This document shows, piece after piece, positions 37,441-46,573 of a stretch of 64,000 nt of DNA. A program made the position numbers and the translations under genes. The stretch's first letter is position 1, and each line of letters starts with the position of its first letter. The stretch covers positions 1-64,000 of the forward strand of contig NZ_JAASRU010000008.1 in the NCBI RefSeq assembly GCF_011761495.1, written 5' to 3'. The notes below the pieces were generated by a model, which was not told the DNA's origin, made no database searches, and was given only the letters and a program-made list of their open reading frames with translations. The stretch comes from Alkalibacillus almallahensis. Lineage in GTDB: Bacteria > Bacillota > Bacilli > Bacillales > Alkalibacillaceae.

Positions 37441-38100
37441 TTACTGAGCTTGTTCAATCAATGAAAGAATTTGATTAGTTACATCATCAATTGATAATGA
37501 CGTGGTGTCAATCTCGATTGCGTCTTCAGCCTGAACAAGCGGTGCCATTTCACGCTCTGAATCAATTTGGTCACGACGTTCAATATCACGCTTTAATTCT
37601 TCTAAATCCGACTCAATTCCTTTTTGTAAGTTTTCTGTGTGTCGTCTTTCAGCCCGCTCTTCCACAGAAGCAATTAAGAATACTTTTACATCTGCTTGAG
37701 GTAAGACATATGTTCCGATATCACGTCCGTCCATGACAACATTAGCAACTTCTGCTAATTCACGTTGCATGGCCACCATATGATCACGAACGGATTTATG
37801 TTTAGCCACATCTGAAACATGATTTGTCACATCTGTTTGTCTAACCTCCTGCGAGACATTTTCACTATTTAAATATACGTCTTGACCATGTTCTTGATAC
37901 TTGAATGAAATGGTTACACGATTAGCTAAATGTGATAACTCTTGTTCATCATTAGGGTCAATCCCTTCTCTAAGAGCTTGTAATGTTAAGGCTCGGTACA
38001 TTGCACCAGTATCAATGTATACGTAACTAAGTTGATTTGCTACCTTTTTGGCAACAGTACTTTTACCCGCTGCCGCTGGTCCGTCAATTGCTACTTTCAT
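37441..38100 (-). CDS. cmk: Cytidylate kinase
   Basis: Phosphorylates CMP and dCMP. P-loop IDGPAAAGKSTVAKK (4-18), IDTGAMYRALTLQAL and DGRDIGTYVLPQADVKVFLIA are standard. 219 aa. AGGAGG before the ATG. With plsC and the rpsA-like gene it forms a compact unit. Confidence 0.97.
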   Translation of the reverse strand: MKVAIDGPAAAGKSTVAKKVANQLSYVYIDTGAMYRALTLQALREGIDPNDEQELSHLANRVTISFKYQEHGQDVYLNSENVSQEVRQTDVTNHVSDVAKHKSVRDHMVAMQRELAEVANVVMDGRDIGTYVLPQADVKVFLIASVEERAERRHTENLQKGIESDLEELKRDIERRDQIDSEREMAPLVQAEDAIEIDTTSLSIDDVTNQILSLIEQAQ

Positions 38101-38135
38101 GATTGTTCCTCCTAGTATTTTTAAGTTGTCACATA

Positions 38136-38792
38136 TTATGATTTTAGTTTTCGACGGCGTTGTAATTGTTGATCAAAACAAAACTTAATAATGGCTTCCC
38201 GTTTCTCATCATCAATGGAATTAAATTTGATCGATAATTTCCAACTAGAACCATCCATCTGACTATAGCGAATGACTTCACCTATAGCATTTAAATAAAT
38301 ATATTGATTAGCTTCAAGCGGTAACACGATCATCAAGTCAAGTTCTTCACCTTCATTAAACTTGATTTCATGAGCTTTAACAGCGATGCCCCCACCACTT
38401 ATATCTAGTGTGTAAGATATTAAAGGCTCACGTTCTTCATCTAATGGATATAAAGCAATATCTAAATTCGTGTTGACACGGACATATTCACGACGCTGTA
38501 TCTTCATTAATTCATCTTTTTGAGGATAATCTAATTCGAGTACAGCCATTCCTTGCCATTTACGACGCTTGACTTCCGAATAAAATTGAAAAACGACTTC
38601 ATGATCGGATACGAATGATACCCTAACTTTTGTATTCTCAATAAAATAATGAGTTCTACCTGTTTGTTGATTCACAGGATAATCAATAAAAACGTGATCA
38701 TTCGTCAGGTCAAATACTTTAGAGTGTAATTTTTCTTCTATTTGTTCCCCTTTGACTGTCTCAATGGAAAGTTTTTTACCTACTGACAGCAT
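38136..38792 (-). CDS. motI: PilZ-domain flagellar brake protein MotI (YpfA)
   Basis: Cytosolic c-di-GMP receptor that disengages the MotA stator and slows the flagellum. N-terminal YcgR-N domain (about 1-95) and C-terminal PilZ domain with the c-di-GMP motifs RREYVRV (about 98-104) and DISGGGIAV (about 130-138). 218 aa, like B. subtilis YpfA. AAGGAG site. It is next to cmk as in B. subtilis. Confidence 0.93.
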   Translation of the reverse strand: MLSVGKKLSIETVKGEQIEEKLHSKVFDLTNDHVFIDYPVNQQTGRTHYFIENTKVRVSFVSDHEVVFQFYSEVKRRKWQGMAVLELDYPQKDELMKIQRREYVRVNTNLDIALYPLDEEREPLISYTLDISGGGIAVKAHEIKFNEGEELDLMIVLPLEANQYIYLNAIGEVIRYSQMDGSSWKLSIKFNSIDDEKREAIIKFCFDQQLQRRRKLKS

Positions 38793-38842
38793 AGAACGTA
38801 TCTCCTTTTTCCCCAGCTATTATAATTATGACAAAAAAAACT

Positions 38843-38872
38843 AAAAAGGAAAAGGTAAAGTTACCTTTTCCT
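38843..38872 (-). terminator. Displaced terminator of sleB-ypeB
   Basis: Minus-strand stem AGGAAAAGGTAA/TTACCTTTTCCT, 2-nt loop, then TTTTTAG. The nearest upstream minus-strand gene is ypeB, but mobile element copy B now lies between. Removing the element and one target copy puts the hairpin about 18 nt past the ypeB stop codon. Confidence 0.85.
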
Positions 38873-38888
38873 CTAATTATTTATTAAT

Positions 38889-39155
38889 TGCTCTGTTAAA
38901 CTTTAATGTTTATTTTCAAATGATGTAGCACGGAGTTGTTGAATTGAGAGAAGCGAAGGTGGCGACTCCTGGTCGACTAAAAGCGGTCACGTCCTGTGAC
39001 CAACGTCGACATTAGACCGTCCGGGTCGTCACGGGAATAGTACGTGTCTCGAGACCCCGCAGGCCGCGTTTTTTGGCCGAGGAGGCTCGAGCCGTGCCCG
39101 CGGAAAGCGTCCACCGAAAGCGGATCACAATATCAACAACGGACTTTAACAAAAT
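38889..39155 (-). mobile_element. Modular hairpin element, copy B (core plus module III)
   Basis: 267 bp, flanked by 9-bp direct repeats TTTATTAAT (38880-38888 and 39156-39164). The right copy covers the ypeB stop codon (39160-39162). In element orientation it reads from right to left. The 3' end TGCTCTGTTAAAC is intact while the 5' end has decayed to ATTTTGTTAAAG. It has the core and the 59-bp module III with nested GTCGAC...GTCGAC and GGTCAC...GTGACC repeats (about 38968-39026). Confidence 0.85.
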
Positions 39156-39159
39156 TTTA

Positions 39160-40491
39160 TTAATAAACTTCTTCACTTTGGGTTAAACGCTCAACCCGTT
39201 CTTCAAACCCGTCATTAGCATTAATATAAACACGATAAGTTGTACCATCAATTGTCCCTAACACTTCATATGCTAAGACTTCTCCGCTCTCTTCCGTTTC
39301 GATCACTGCTAACCGAGTTGTTTGTACATCTATTTGATCATGTATATAATCGATTGCCTCTTCCTCAGTCAGAGTTGGTTCAAATTCACGTTTTTCTCGT
39401 TTATTTTCATTTAATATAAAATCCCTTGCTGTCACTCCTGTTACTTGACCATCATCTAAAGCGACTTTTACTTGAATTTCATCAGGATAATAATAAATGT
39501 CATCATGAACATGAACAAACTTATAAACGCCTACTTTTTCATATTGCTTACTTTCAACCATTTCAACTTGTTCATAATCTAGGTCTTTTAATAATGTTTC
39601 AGCAACTAAACGTCCATCATGTAAGCTTTTTGTTGATTCACCAATATCTCGATTTAACAAGTATGATAAGACATTTCCACCTTGCTCCGTAACTTCCGCG
39701 TAGCCATGAAACGAATCAGTATCAAATGAAACATTATAAATAGGTACTTCAGAACCTTTACCAGTTTCTGTAACTGTTAATTCTGTTTGTTCATTTAGTT
39801 CAAAATAATCCGTAACAACTTGTTCAATATCATCTTGATTATAGGTTTCACCATCAAGTTCAACTTGTTTTTTATCATTTTCACTATCATTCAACTGACT
39901 TAATCCATCAAACTGACCAGCATCTTCTTCTACTACCTGTAGACCTTTTAATACTTCATCGTCACGTTGATCATTTGTTGCAACACTGACTTCAATATCC
40001 ATCCACCTAACACCATCTGTTAAAACTTGATTTTGCACCTGTCTTAAGTCACTTTTCATTTGGTTTGATTGATCTTTAAGCTCTCTCAACGCTTGTAATT
40101 CTTGATCATTTAATGGCTGATCATTTAAATCTCTAATCGATACATCGTAAGCGAAATCACCAATTTGATTTAACAGTTGTTTTGTTTGATTAAAGGGTAA
40201 TAATGACAACGGAAGCTGTGAAACATCTGCTTTCGCTTCAGAAGTGATCTTCCAAATATTAGCCATCTGAGGCGAAATATTACTTGGAGCATTCATTGCT
40301 AGTACAGTTGAGATTTTCTCATCTAATTCATCCATACGGTATGTTAAATCATGAAATGCTCGTTGATAATTATTCTCCGCTTTAATTAATATCGCATTTT
40401 TCTCCTGTTGTTCTTGGTAACCCCAAATAATTGCTCCAACTAATCCTATAAGCAGTACAATATATATAATCCAACGTATCCATCCTGGCAT
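39160..40491 (-). CDS. ypeB: Germination protein YpeB
   Basis: Spore protein needed to place and stabilise the cortex hydrolase SleB. An N-terminal membrane anchor (about 5-22, WIRWIIYIVLLIGLVGAIIW) is followed by a helical part with AENNYQRAFHDLTYRMDEL and three PepSY-like domains in the C-terminal half. 443 aa from the ATG at 40491, chosen because the earlier GTG lies inside AGGAAGGTG. Follows sleB by 13 bp. Mobile element copy B begins at its stop codon. Confidence 0.94.
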   Translation of the reverse strand: MPGWIRWIIYIVLLIGLVGAIIWGYQEQQEKNAILIKAENNYQRAFHDLTYRMDELDEKISTVLAMNAPSNISPQMANIWKITSEAKADVSQLPLSLLPFNQTKQLLNQIGDFAYDVSIRDLNDQPLNDQELQALRELKDQSNQMKSDLRQVQNQVLTDGVRWMDIEVSVATNDQRDDEVLKGLQVVEEDAGQFDGLSQLNDSENDKKQVELDGETYNQDDIEQVVTDYFELNEQTELTVTETGKGSEVPIYNVSFDTDSFHGYAEVTEQGGNVLSYLLNRDIGESTKSLHDGRLVAETLLKDLDYEQVEMVESKQYEKVGVYKFVHVHDDIYYYPDEIQVKVALDDGQVTGVTARDFILNENKREKREFEPTLTEEEAIDYIHDQIDVQTTRLAVIETEESGEVLAYEVLGTIDGTTYRVYINANDGFEERVERLTQSEEVY

Positions 40492-40504
40492 TAAATTCAC
40501 CTTC

Positions 40505-41323
40505 CTACTTCATAAAGATATGCTTACCAATTCGTTTGATTTGAGGTCTTGACCAAATCCAATCTGATGTTGCCGTTTCAGGGTTGAAATAATAGATAGC
40601 ACCACCTGAAGGATCCCAGCCGTTTGTAGCATCCATTACTGCTTCACGCGCTTCTGCATTCGGCTGCATATTAATCTGACCATCTGCAACTGCTTCAAAC
40701 GCAAGAGGTTCATAAATGATTCCTGAAATTGAATCTGGAAAATCGGGGTGATCTAGTCGATTAATTATGACAGCCGCAATCGCAACTTGACCATTATATG
40801 GTTCTCCTCGTCCTTCTGCATAGACAGCTCTAGCCATTAAATTAATATCATTCTGAGAGAAACCACTAGGTACATTAACTGCTTGTGGTTCATTGGTAGC
40901 TGCGTCTTGATTGTTTTGCGATTCTTGTGATTCTTGTGTTGGTTCATTGGTTTGTTGATCAGGTTGTTTACCACCTTCATAGTTAACATCACGATTATTA
41001 TTGATTTGTTGTTTAATATAACGCTCATCATATTCTGTCGCATTCACTAGCTTTTGTTTAGTTTTATCGCCTACTAAGCCATCTACACTCTCTAAACCAA
41101 AAGCTTCTTGAAAATTACGCACAGACCAATAAGTTCCCCAACCAAATACGCCATCAATTTGTCCTTCATAGTAACCGTTATATTGTAGACGCGCCTGCAA
41201 TTCAATGACGTCATCACCTGTAGCACCTTTTTGAATCACTTGGTCGGAAAAGCCACTAACCGTCATGTTTGTTCCTAGTATTACTAAACAAATAATGATG
41301 ATCCCTAATAATTGTTTCATCAT
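40505..41323 (-). CDS. sleB: Spore cortex-lytic enzyme SleB
   Basis: Lytic transglycosylase that degrades muramic-delta-lactam-containing cortex during germination. A signal peptide (about 1-25), a peptidoglycan-binding domain (about 30-95, GDDVIELQARLQYNGYYEG), a Gln/Asn-rich linker (110-150) and the hydrolase domain (155-272) with ARAVYAEGRGEPYNGQVAI. 272 aa. SD AGGAGG. Coexpressed with ypeB; a forespore sigma-G promoter is expected but not defined by eye. Confidence 0.95.
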   Translation of the reverse strand: MMKQLLGIIIICLVILGTNMTVSGFSDQVIQKGATGDDVIELQARLQYNGYYEGQIDGVFGWGTYWSVRNFQEAFGLESVDGLVGDKTKQKLVNATEYDERYIKQQINNNRDVNYEGGKQPDQQTNEPTQESQESQNNQDAATNEPQAVNVPSGFSQNDINLMARAVYAEGRGEPYNGQVAIAAVIINRLDHPDFPDSISGIIYEPLAFEAVADGQINMQPNAEAREAVMDATNGWDPSGGAIYYFNPETATSDWIWSRPQIKRIGKHIFMK

Positions 41324-41404
41324 CTCATGATCCTCCTGTTCCTTAGCTCACGTTAAGGCTTAGTTTCTACTTTTTGTAACAGATTATACAAAGGAACTCT
41401 GGTC

Positions 41405-41438
41405 AAAAGAAAACCCCCGACAACTAGTGTCGAGGGTC
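41405..41438 (-). terminator. Terminator after ansA
   Basis: Minus-strand stem ACCCTCGACA/TGTCGGGGGT followed by TTTCTTTT, about 10 bp past the ansA stop codon. Confidence 0.85.
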
Positions 41439-41447
41439 TAATAATCG

Positions 41448-42407
41448 TTATGAGAATGTTAGTGAGGCATTGTCATCTGCTAATTGTACAGCTAACCTTA
41501 CACGAGCTTTTTTACTATCATAGTCACTTCCTAGAATGACCCCATAATTAAATAAATCATAAGCACTGCCTTCATAATCGTAAGTTGGATAAACAGCTCC
41601 TTCTTCTGAGGCTGTGGTAATGACAACTTTGATTCTCTTATCTAAACTACGCTTAATCGCAGGCATCATTTTAGGGGGGACCTGCCCACGGCCTACACCT
41701 TCTAGTATGATACCTTGAGTACCTGCTGCAACCAATGCATCGATCATAACACCATCTGAATCGGTATAACATTTTACAATATCCACACGTGGTAAAGGGT
41801 GAGATACTTGATGAATATCACGTTGGATTGGACGTTGGAATACCTTAACTAGATCATTATCAATAATGCCTAAATAACCAAATCCAAATGAATTGAATCC
41901 TTGTATATTACTAGCGTGTTCCTTTTTAACATGCTTGGCAGCAAAAATTCGTTCATTGAACACAACAACAGTTCCTGCATGGTGTAGATCAGGACTACAA
42001 GCTGCATAAATTGCATGTCGCAAATTAATATAAACATCGCTGCCTAAATCAGAAATTGAACGTTGAGATCCTGTTACAACTACAGGGCGCTCGTCGTTAA
42101 TTGTTAAATCAAGAAAATAAGCCGTTTCTTCTATCGTATCAGTGCCATGAGTCACTACGACGCCTGATACATCAGGATCTTCAAAATAACGATCAATTGT
42201 TTGTTTTAATAAAAGCCAATCGTTTGAATCAAGATGTATACTAGGTTTTTGAAAGGCTGAATCAATAACAAGTTCAATTTCTTTTGGTAATTCACATAAT
42301 GATGCTAATTCTTCACCAGTCATTTCCCCCGACGACAGCTTACCACTCGGTTGCTTAGGTTTACTCGCAATGGTTCCGCCTGTCGTGATTAATACAACTT
42401 TATTCAT
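41448..42407 (-). CDS. ansA: Type I L-asparaginase
   Basis: Hydrolyses asparagine to aspartate and ammonia. First active-site Thr in ITTGGTIASKP (about 7-17), second in VVTHGTDTIEETAYFLD (about 85-101). 319 aa, near the length of B. subtilis AnsA. No signal peptide, so cytoplasmic. ATGA overlap with ypdA. B. subtilis has ansA elsewhere; here it takes a position next to ypdA. Confidence 0.94.
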   Translation of the reverse strand: MNKVVLITTGGTIASKPKQPSGKLSSGEMTGEELASLCELPKEIELVIDSAFQKPSIHLDSNDWLLLKQTIDRYFEDPDVSGVVVTHGTDTIEETAYFLDLTINDERPVVVTGSQRSISDLGSDVYINLRHAIYAACSPDLHHAGTVVVFNERIFAAKHVKKEHASNIQGFNSFGFGYLGIIDNDLVKVFQRPIQRDIHQVSHPLPRVDIVKCYTDSDGVMIDALVAAGTQGIILEGVGRGQVPPKMMPAIKRSLDKRIKVVITTASEEGAVYPTYDYEGSAYDLFNYGVILGSDYDSKKARVRLAVQLADDNASLTFS

Positions 42408-43393
42408 CGACTCACCTGTTCCTTCTCAACAATATGTTGTGCGATTTGTTCGCCGTGATGACGACCATTTTCAATAAATATTTCATTATTATTATAACCT
42501 GCCGCAATAACACCTGAAACATAAATATTACTTATATTCGTTTCCATTGTTGCATCATTAAATTCAGGTCTTCCTGTTTCAGATTCAATATTAATTCCAA
42601 TCGACTTTAAGAATTCATGATCCGGATGATAACCGACCATGGCAAATACAAAGTCTGCCTCAGTTGAATAGTTAGCTTCACCTATTTTGTAATGTACTTT
42701 TTCTTCGGTGATTTCCTGTACTTCAGCATTAAAAACCATTTGAATTTTATTATGTCGAACTAATGCTTCAAAATTTGGCAATATCCACGGTTTGACACTT
42801 GAAGAATAATCAGCTCCACGATATAAAACGGTCACATGAGCTCCTGCCTTTTCCAGTTCTAAAGTGGCATCAACCGCTGAGTTTTTGCCACCGATAACCA
42901 CGACGTTCTGGTTATAAAACGGATGTGCTTCTTTAAAATAATGGGAAACATGCGGTAATGATTCACCTGGAACACTTAAACGGTTAGGATGGTCATAATA
43001 TCCTGTAGCGATTACTAAGTATGTTGTGAAATAATAATGCGTTACATCATTTTGGTCCACCGTGCTTATATGATAACCGTCAGGATTTGATTGCATATTT
43101 AAAACTTTTTCATAAGTGTTGATTCGTAACTCAGTTCGATCCGCCACCGTTCTGTAATAAGTTAATGCTTCGTTACGCACTGGTTTTTGTCTTTCAGAAA
43201 TAAATGGAATTTGTCCGATTTCTAGCTTTTCGCTTGAACTAAAAAAGGTTTGATGAGTGGGATAATGATAAATTGAATTAGCCACATTCTTCTTTTCAAT
43301 TATAAGTGGATCAAAACCTTGACGTTTAAGTTCAATGGCTGTTGAAAGACCACACGGGCCACCACCTATAATGATGATCTTTTCTTCTATCAT
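42404..43393 (-). CDS. ypdA: Bacillithiol disulfide reductase YpdA (Bdr)
   Basis: NADPH-dependent flavoprotein that reduces oxidised bacillithiol. FAD-binding IIIGGGPCGLSTAIELK (with Cys14 in GGGPCG, characteristic of YpdA) and NADPH-binding VVIGGKNSAVDATLELEKAG. 329 aa. SD GAGGTG. Its presence with bshA indicates active bacillithiol metabolism, although bshB1 is missing from this region. Confidence 0.93.
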   Translation of the reverse strand: MIEEKIIIIGGGPCGLSTAIELKRQGFDPLIIEKKNVANSIYHYPTHQTFFSSSEKLEIGQIPFISERQKPVRNEALTYYRTVADRTELRINTYEKVLNMQSNPDGYHISTVDQNDVTHYYFTTYLVIATGYYDHPNRLSVPGESLPHVSHYFKEAHPFYNQNVVVIGGKNSAVDATLELEKAGAHVTVLYRGADYSSSVKPWILPNFEALVRHNKIQMVFNAEVQEITEEKVHYKIGEANYSTEADFVFAMVGYHPDHEFLKSIGINIESETGRPEFNDATMETNISNIYVSGVIAAGYNNNEIFIENGRHHGEQIAQHIVEKEQVSR

Positions 43394-43441
43394 TTATAAA
43401 CACCTCTATGTATTGGCTTCATCATGTTGGTTCATGACAAT

Positions 43442-43475
43442 AAAAAACTCCTACCAAATTAATGATAGGAGATTT
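43442..43475 (-). terminator. Terminator after gudB
   Basis: Minus-strand hairpin ATCTCCTATC...TGGTAGGAGTT followed by TTTTATTG, 25 bp past the gudB stop codon. Confidence 0.8.
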
Positions 43476-43500
43476 TAATTCGCGATTCAACTGTTTTTAA

Positions 43501-44775
43501 TTAAATCCAACCTCTAAAGCGAGCTGCTTCTGTCATCTTACGCACTCCAACCATATATGCCGCAAGACGCATATCAATATTACGGTTTTGAGACGTTGTA
43601 TAAACGTTATTAAATGCTTTAACGAGTACTTCTCTTAATTTTTCTTGGACTTCTTCCTCTTTCCAGTAATAGCCTTGATTGTTCTGGACCCATTCAAAAT
43701 AAGAAACCGTCACACCACCAGAAGAAGCTAACACATCTGGAACGAGTAAAATTCCACGCTCTGTTAAGATTTGGGTTGCTTCTAATGTCGTTGGCCCATT
43801 TGCTGCTTCAACAACAATTTTAGCATTAATATTATGTGCATTATCTTCACGAATCTGGTTTTGGATCGCTGCAGGAACTAAAATATCCGTTTCTAGTTCA
43901 AGCATCTCGTCATTTGTAATGGTATCTTCAAATAAGTTAGTGACTGTACCAAAACTATCGCGACGATCTAATAAGTATTCAATATCTAACCCATCTGGAT
44001 CATGTAGCGCGCCTTCTGCATCTGAGATTGCAATAACCTTAGCACCCATTTCATGCATGAATTTAGCTAAGAAACTTCCGGCATTACCAAAGCCTTGCAC
44101 AATCACACGTGCTCCTTGAAGTTCAATACCTTGTTTTTTACAAGCTTCTTCAATACAGATGGTAACCCCTTTAGCTGTTGCTGTTTCACGACCGTGCGAA
44201 CCACCTAAAACAATTGGTTTACCTGTAATAAAACCAGGATTATTAAATTCGTCAATACGACTATATTCATCCATCATCCATGCCATAATTTGTGAATTGG
44301 TAAAGACGTCTGGCGCTGGAATATCTTTCGTTGGGCCAACAACTTGTGATAAAGCCCGAACATAACCACGACTTAAGGCTTCTAATTCTCGGAATGACAT
44401 CTCACGAGGATCACAGATAATGCCACCTTTACCACCACCATATGGTAAATCTACAATACCTGATTTCAACGTCATCCATATAGATAAAGCTCTAACCTCT
44501 GTTTCTGTAACATTAGGATGAAAGCGGACCCCACCTTTTGTTGGACCAACTGCATCACTGTGTTGAGCTCGGTAACCAGTAAAAACTTTAACTTTTCCAT
44601 CATCCATACGTACTGGTATTCTCACCGTAATCATACGTACAGGCTCTTTCATTAATTCATAAGCTTCATCAGGATAACCTAATCGTCCCAATGCGTCTTG
44701 AACGACTTCTTGTGTCGATTTTAGAATATCATTGTCTTTTTCTTTTTTAGAATCTTCTGAGTTCTGGGCCACCAT
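43501..44775 (-). CDS. gudB: NAD-specific glutamate dehydrogenase
   Basis: Catabolic enzyme that converts glutamate to 2-oxoglutarate and ammonia. The glutamate-binding [17 protein letters not shown] with the catalytic lysine pair, the NAD-binding [17 protein letters not shown] and the C-terminal [19 protein letters not shown]. 424 aa. I see no triplet duplication of the kind that inactivates gudB in laboratory B. subtilis. Has its own promoter. Confidence 0.95.
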   Translation of the reverse strand: MVAQNSEDSKKEKDNDILKSTQEVVQDALGRLGYPDEAYELMKEPVRMITVRIPVRMDDGKVKVFTGYRAQHSDAVGPTKGGVRFHPNVTETEVRALSIWMTLKSGIVDLPYGGGKGGIICDPREMSFRELEALSRGYVRALSQVVGPTKDIPAPDVFTNSQIMAWMMDEYSRIDEFNNPGFITGKPIVLGGSHGRETATAKGVTICIEEACKKQGIELQGARVIVQGFGNAGSFLAKFMHEMGAKVIAISDAEGALHDPDGLDIEYLLDRRDSFGTVTNLFEDTITNDEMLELETDILVPAAIQNQIREDNAHNINAKIVVEAANGPTTLEATQILTERGILLVPDVLASSGGVTVSYFEWVQNNQGYYWKEEEVQEKLREVLVKAFNNVYTTSQNRNIDMRLAAYMVGVRKMTEAARFRGWI

Positions 44776-44830
44776 TTGTTTACCTCCTATATTTATGCAA
44801 ACAATGTTGAGTTAAAAGCTTTCAATGTTT

Positions 44831-44858
44831 AGTATACATCTTAAATAAGAATATGCAA
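44831..44858 (-). promoter_or_regulatory. Predicted sigma-A promoter of gudB
   Basis: Minus strand TTGCAT (44853-44858), 16-bp spacer, TATACT (44831-44836), giving a start about 50 bp before the gudB start codon. Confidence 0.55.
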
Positions 44859-44896
44859 CAACATAACAGGACAAATTATCCAATCTTATATGAAAT

Positions 44897-45832
44897 TTAG
44901 CTATATTTCTCCAAGCTCAAATCAATAAATAGTTGGACCATTTCCGTATAACTGATCCCTACTGCCCCAGCAGCATCTGGGTATAAACTCGTCGGTGTCA
45001 TACCAGGCAAAGTGTTCACTTCTAATATAACAGGACCATGCACCTCACTTAAAATGAAGTCTACACGAGAATAAGTTTCACACCCCAGTGCTCGGTGCGC
45101 TTGGTTTGCGTAGTTTTGAATCGTTTCGGTTAACTTTTCACTGATCTCAGCTGGAACTATATGTTCGCTTCCACCTTCAGCATATTTGGATTCATAATCA
45201 TAATATTTACTTTTAGGTACGATTTCTATTATAGGCAGTGCTTGTTCATCACCTTTATTACCTAAAACTGAAACAGTTAATTCTCTTCCACTAACATAGT
45301 CTTCTACAATAATGTCCGAATCATGTGTGAATGCCATTTGAACAGCGTCAGCAATTTGTTCATCCGATTCTACAATGGTTAACCCTAAAGTTGAACCTTC
45401 TTGATTAGGTTTTATCACAAAAGGTTTTGTGAAAGTTGTTTTTATGGTATCAACCATATTTTCTCTAGCTTCTTTATAATGGAAAGATTGACTTCTCGCA
45501 ACAGGGATGTCGTGCATAGCAAATACTTGTTTAGCTTTTGATTTATCCATAGCCAGTGATGAAGCTAAAACGCCTGAACCAACATAAGGAACTCCCATCA
45601 ATTCAAGCATCCCCTGAACTGTCCCGTCTTCACCTTGTTTACCATGTAAACCAATTAAAACAAGATCTACTTCCTGTAATTGTTTCCATAACTGTTCCAT
45701 TTGATTCGGGTCAAAGTCAATAGCCACAACATCATGATCCAACTGATCTAATGCTTGAATCATCCCTTTTCCTGTTGATAGAGACACTTCTCTTTCTTTT
45801 GATGTTCCACCGTATAACACTGCGACTTTCAT
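44897..45832 (-). CDS. ddl: D-alanine--D-alanine ligase
   Basis: ATP-grasp enzyme making D-Ala-D-Ala for peptidoglycan. VLYGGTSKEREVSLSTG (5-21), VIKPNQEGSTLG and the C-terminal EVNTLPGMTPTSLYP. The active-site loop has Tyr (SKYYDYESKY), typical of true D-Ala ligases and not the D-lactate vancomycin-resistance type. 311 aa, the short form. It lies between gudB and the mecA paralogue, unlike in B. subtilis, so it may be a second ddl. Confidence 0.94.
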   Translation of the reverse strand: MKVAVLYGGTSKEREVSLSTGKGMIQALDQLDHDVVAIDFDPNQMEQLWKQLQEVDLVLIGLHGKQGEDGTVQGMLELMGVPYVGSGVLASSLAMDKSKAKQVFAMHDIPVARSQSFHYKEARENMVDTIKTTFTKPFVIKPNQEGSTLGLTIVESDEQIADAVQMAFTHDSDIIVEDYVSGRELTVSVLGNKGDEQALPIIEIVPKSKYYDYESKYAEGGSEHIVPAEISEKLTETIQNYANQAHRALGCETYSRVDFILSEVHGPVILEVNTLPGMTPTSLYPDAAGAVGISYTEMVQLFIDLSLEKYS

Positions 45833-45847
45833 TTGTTCACCTCAAAT

Positions 45848-46426
45848 TTAATTAAAATGTTGATTAATGGTCTTGATTGCATTTTCCAATACAACATGGT
45901 TTCCATATTCGATTAAAACATGCGATGTCATTGTACTAGGCGAACCAAATTCAGACAAAATAGAAATTAGATCTTCTCGTTGACTACTCGCTAGATCGTG
46001 ATCATCGATTTTCATATAATACAACTGTTCAAAATGGTAAATTGATGAAGACATTTCATTCATTGACTTTAGAGTTTTGGCAACTTGAATAACAGATTCG
46101 AATGTATCGAAGGAAAAGATGAGTTCTTGACTTTCATCCATTGTTACTTTTAACTCAATATAGTCGTCTCCATCTTCGATTTCACTTTCATTTTGTGTCA
46201 CAACAATGATCATACCTTGAGCTTGCAACATATGAACACGAACGATTAATCGTCCATCCAATTCCATTTGTAATTCCTCTGACGCTTCATGCAACATATC
46301 TTGAAAAAGACGGTTTGCTTGAGGAAGATTATTCCATAAGTCGTCTTTCGAATAGCCTCGATCATAAAGATCATCGTATGTTAAAAAGATTTTAAACTGA
46401 TTTATGCTAATACGTTCTAATCTCAT
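45848..46426 (-). CDS. mecB: Adapter protein MecA/YpbH
   Basis: Substrate adapter for the ClpCP protease. The N-terminal MRLERISINQFKIFLTYDDL and the C-terminal domain with FDTFESVIQVAKTL and LIEYGNHVVLENAI are MecA-type. Its position beside the ypbD-recQ cluster matches the B. subtilis paralogue YpbH rather than MecA. The ATG at 46426 follows GGAGGTGGTGAC, so the 37 upstream codons are ignored (192 aa). Confidence 0.88.
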   Translation of the reverse strand: MRLERISINQFKIFLTYDDLYDRGYSKDDLWNNLPQANRLFQDMLHEASEELQMELDGRLIVRVHMLQAQGMIIVVTQNESEIEDGDDYIELKVTMDESQELIFSFDTFESVIQVAKTLKSMNEMSSSIYHFEQLYYMKIDDHDLASSQREDLISILSEFGSPSTMTSHVLIEYGNHVVLENAIKTINQHFN

Positions 46427-46573
46427 GTCACCACCTCCAAGATTATTACTGCTATTATATGTGATGGATACAGCGAAAATTGCCTGTTTAAGTATGTATA
46501 ATTTAATACATACTAATATTCTAAAGGATAAATGCATATTTAAAAACGGTTTATCGTGAAATCATCGAAAAAC

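Noticed and set aside
41324-41404. TTGACC and TATAAT near each other upstream of sleB as a sigma-A promoter
   Set aside because: The spacing is only about 12 bp, too short for sigma-A; sleB is expected to use the forespore sigma factor.
43501-44775. Possibility that gudB is a cryptic, duplication-inactivated allele as in laboratory B. subtilis
   Set aside because: The frame is intact and I see no tandem 9-bp duplication in the active-site region.
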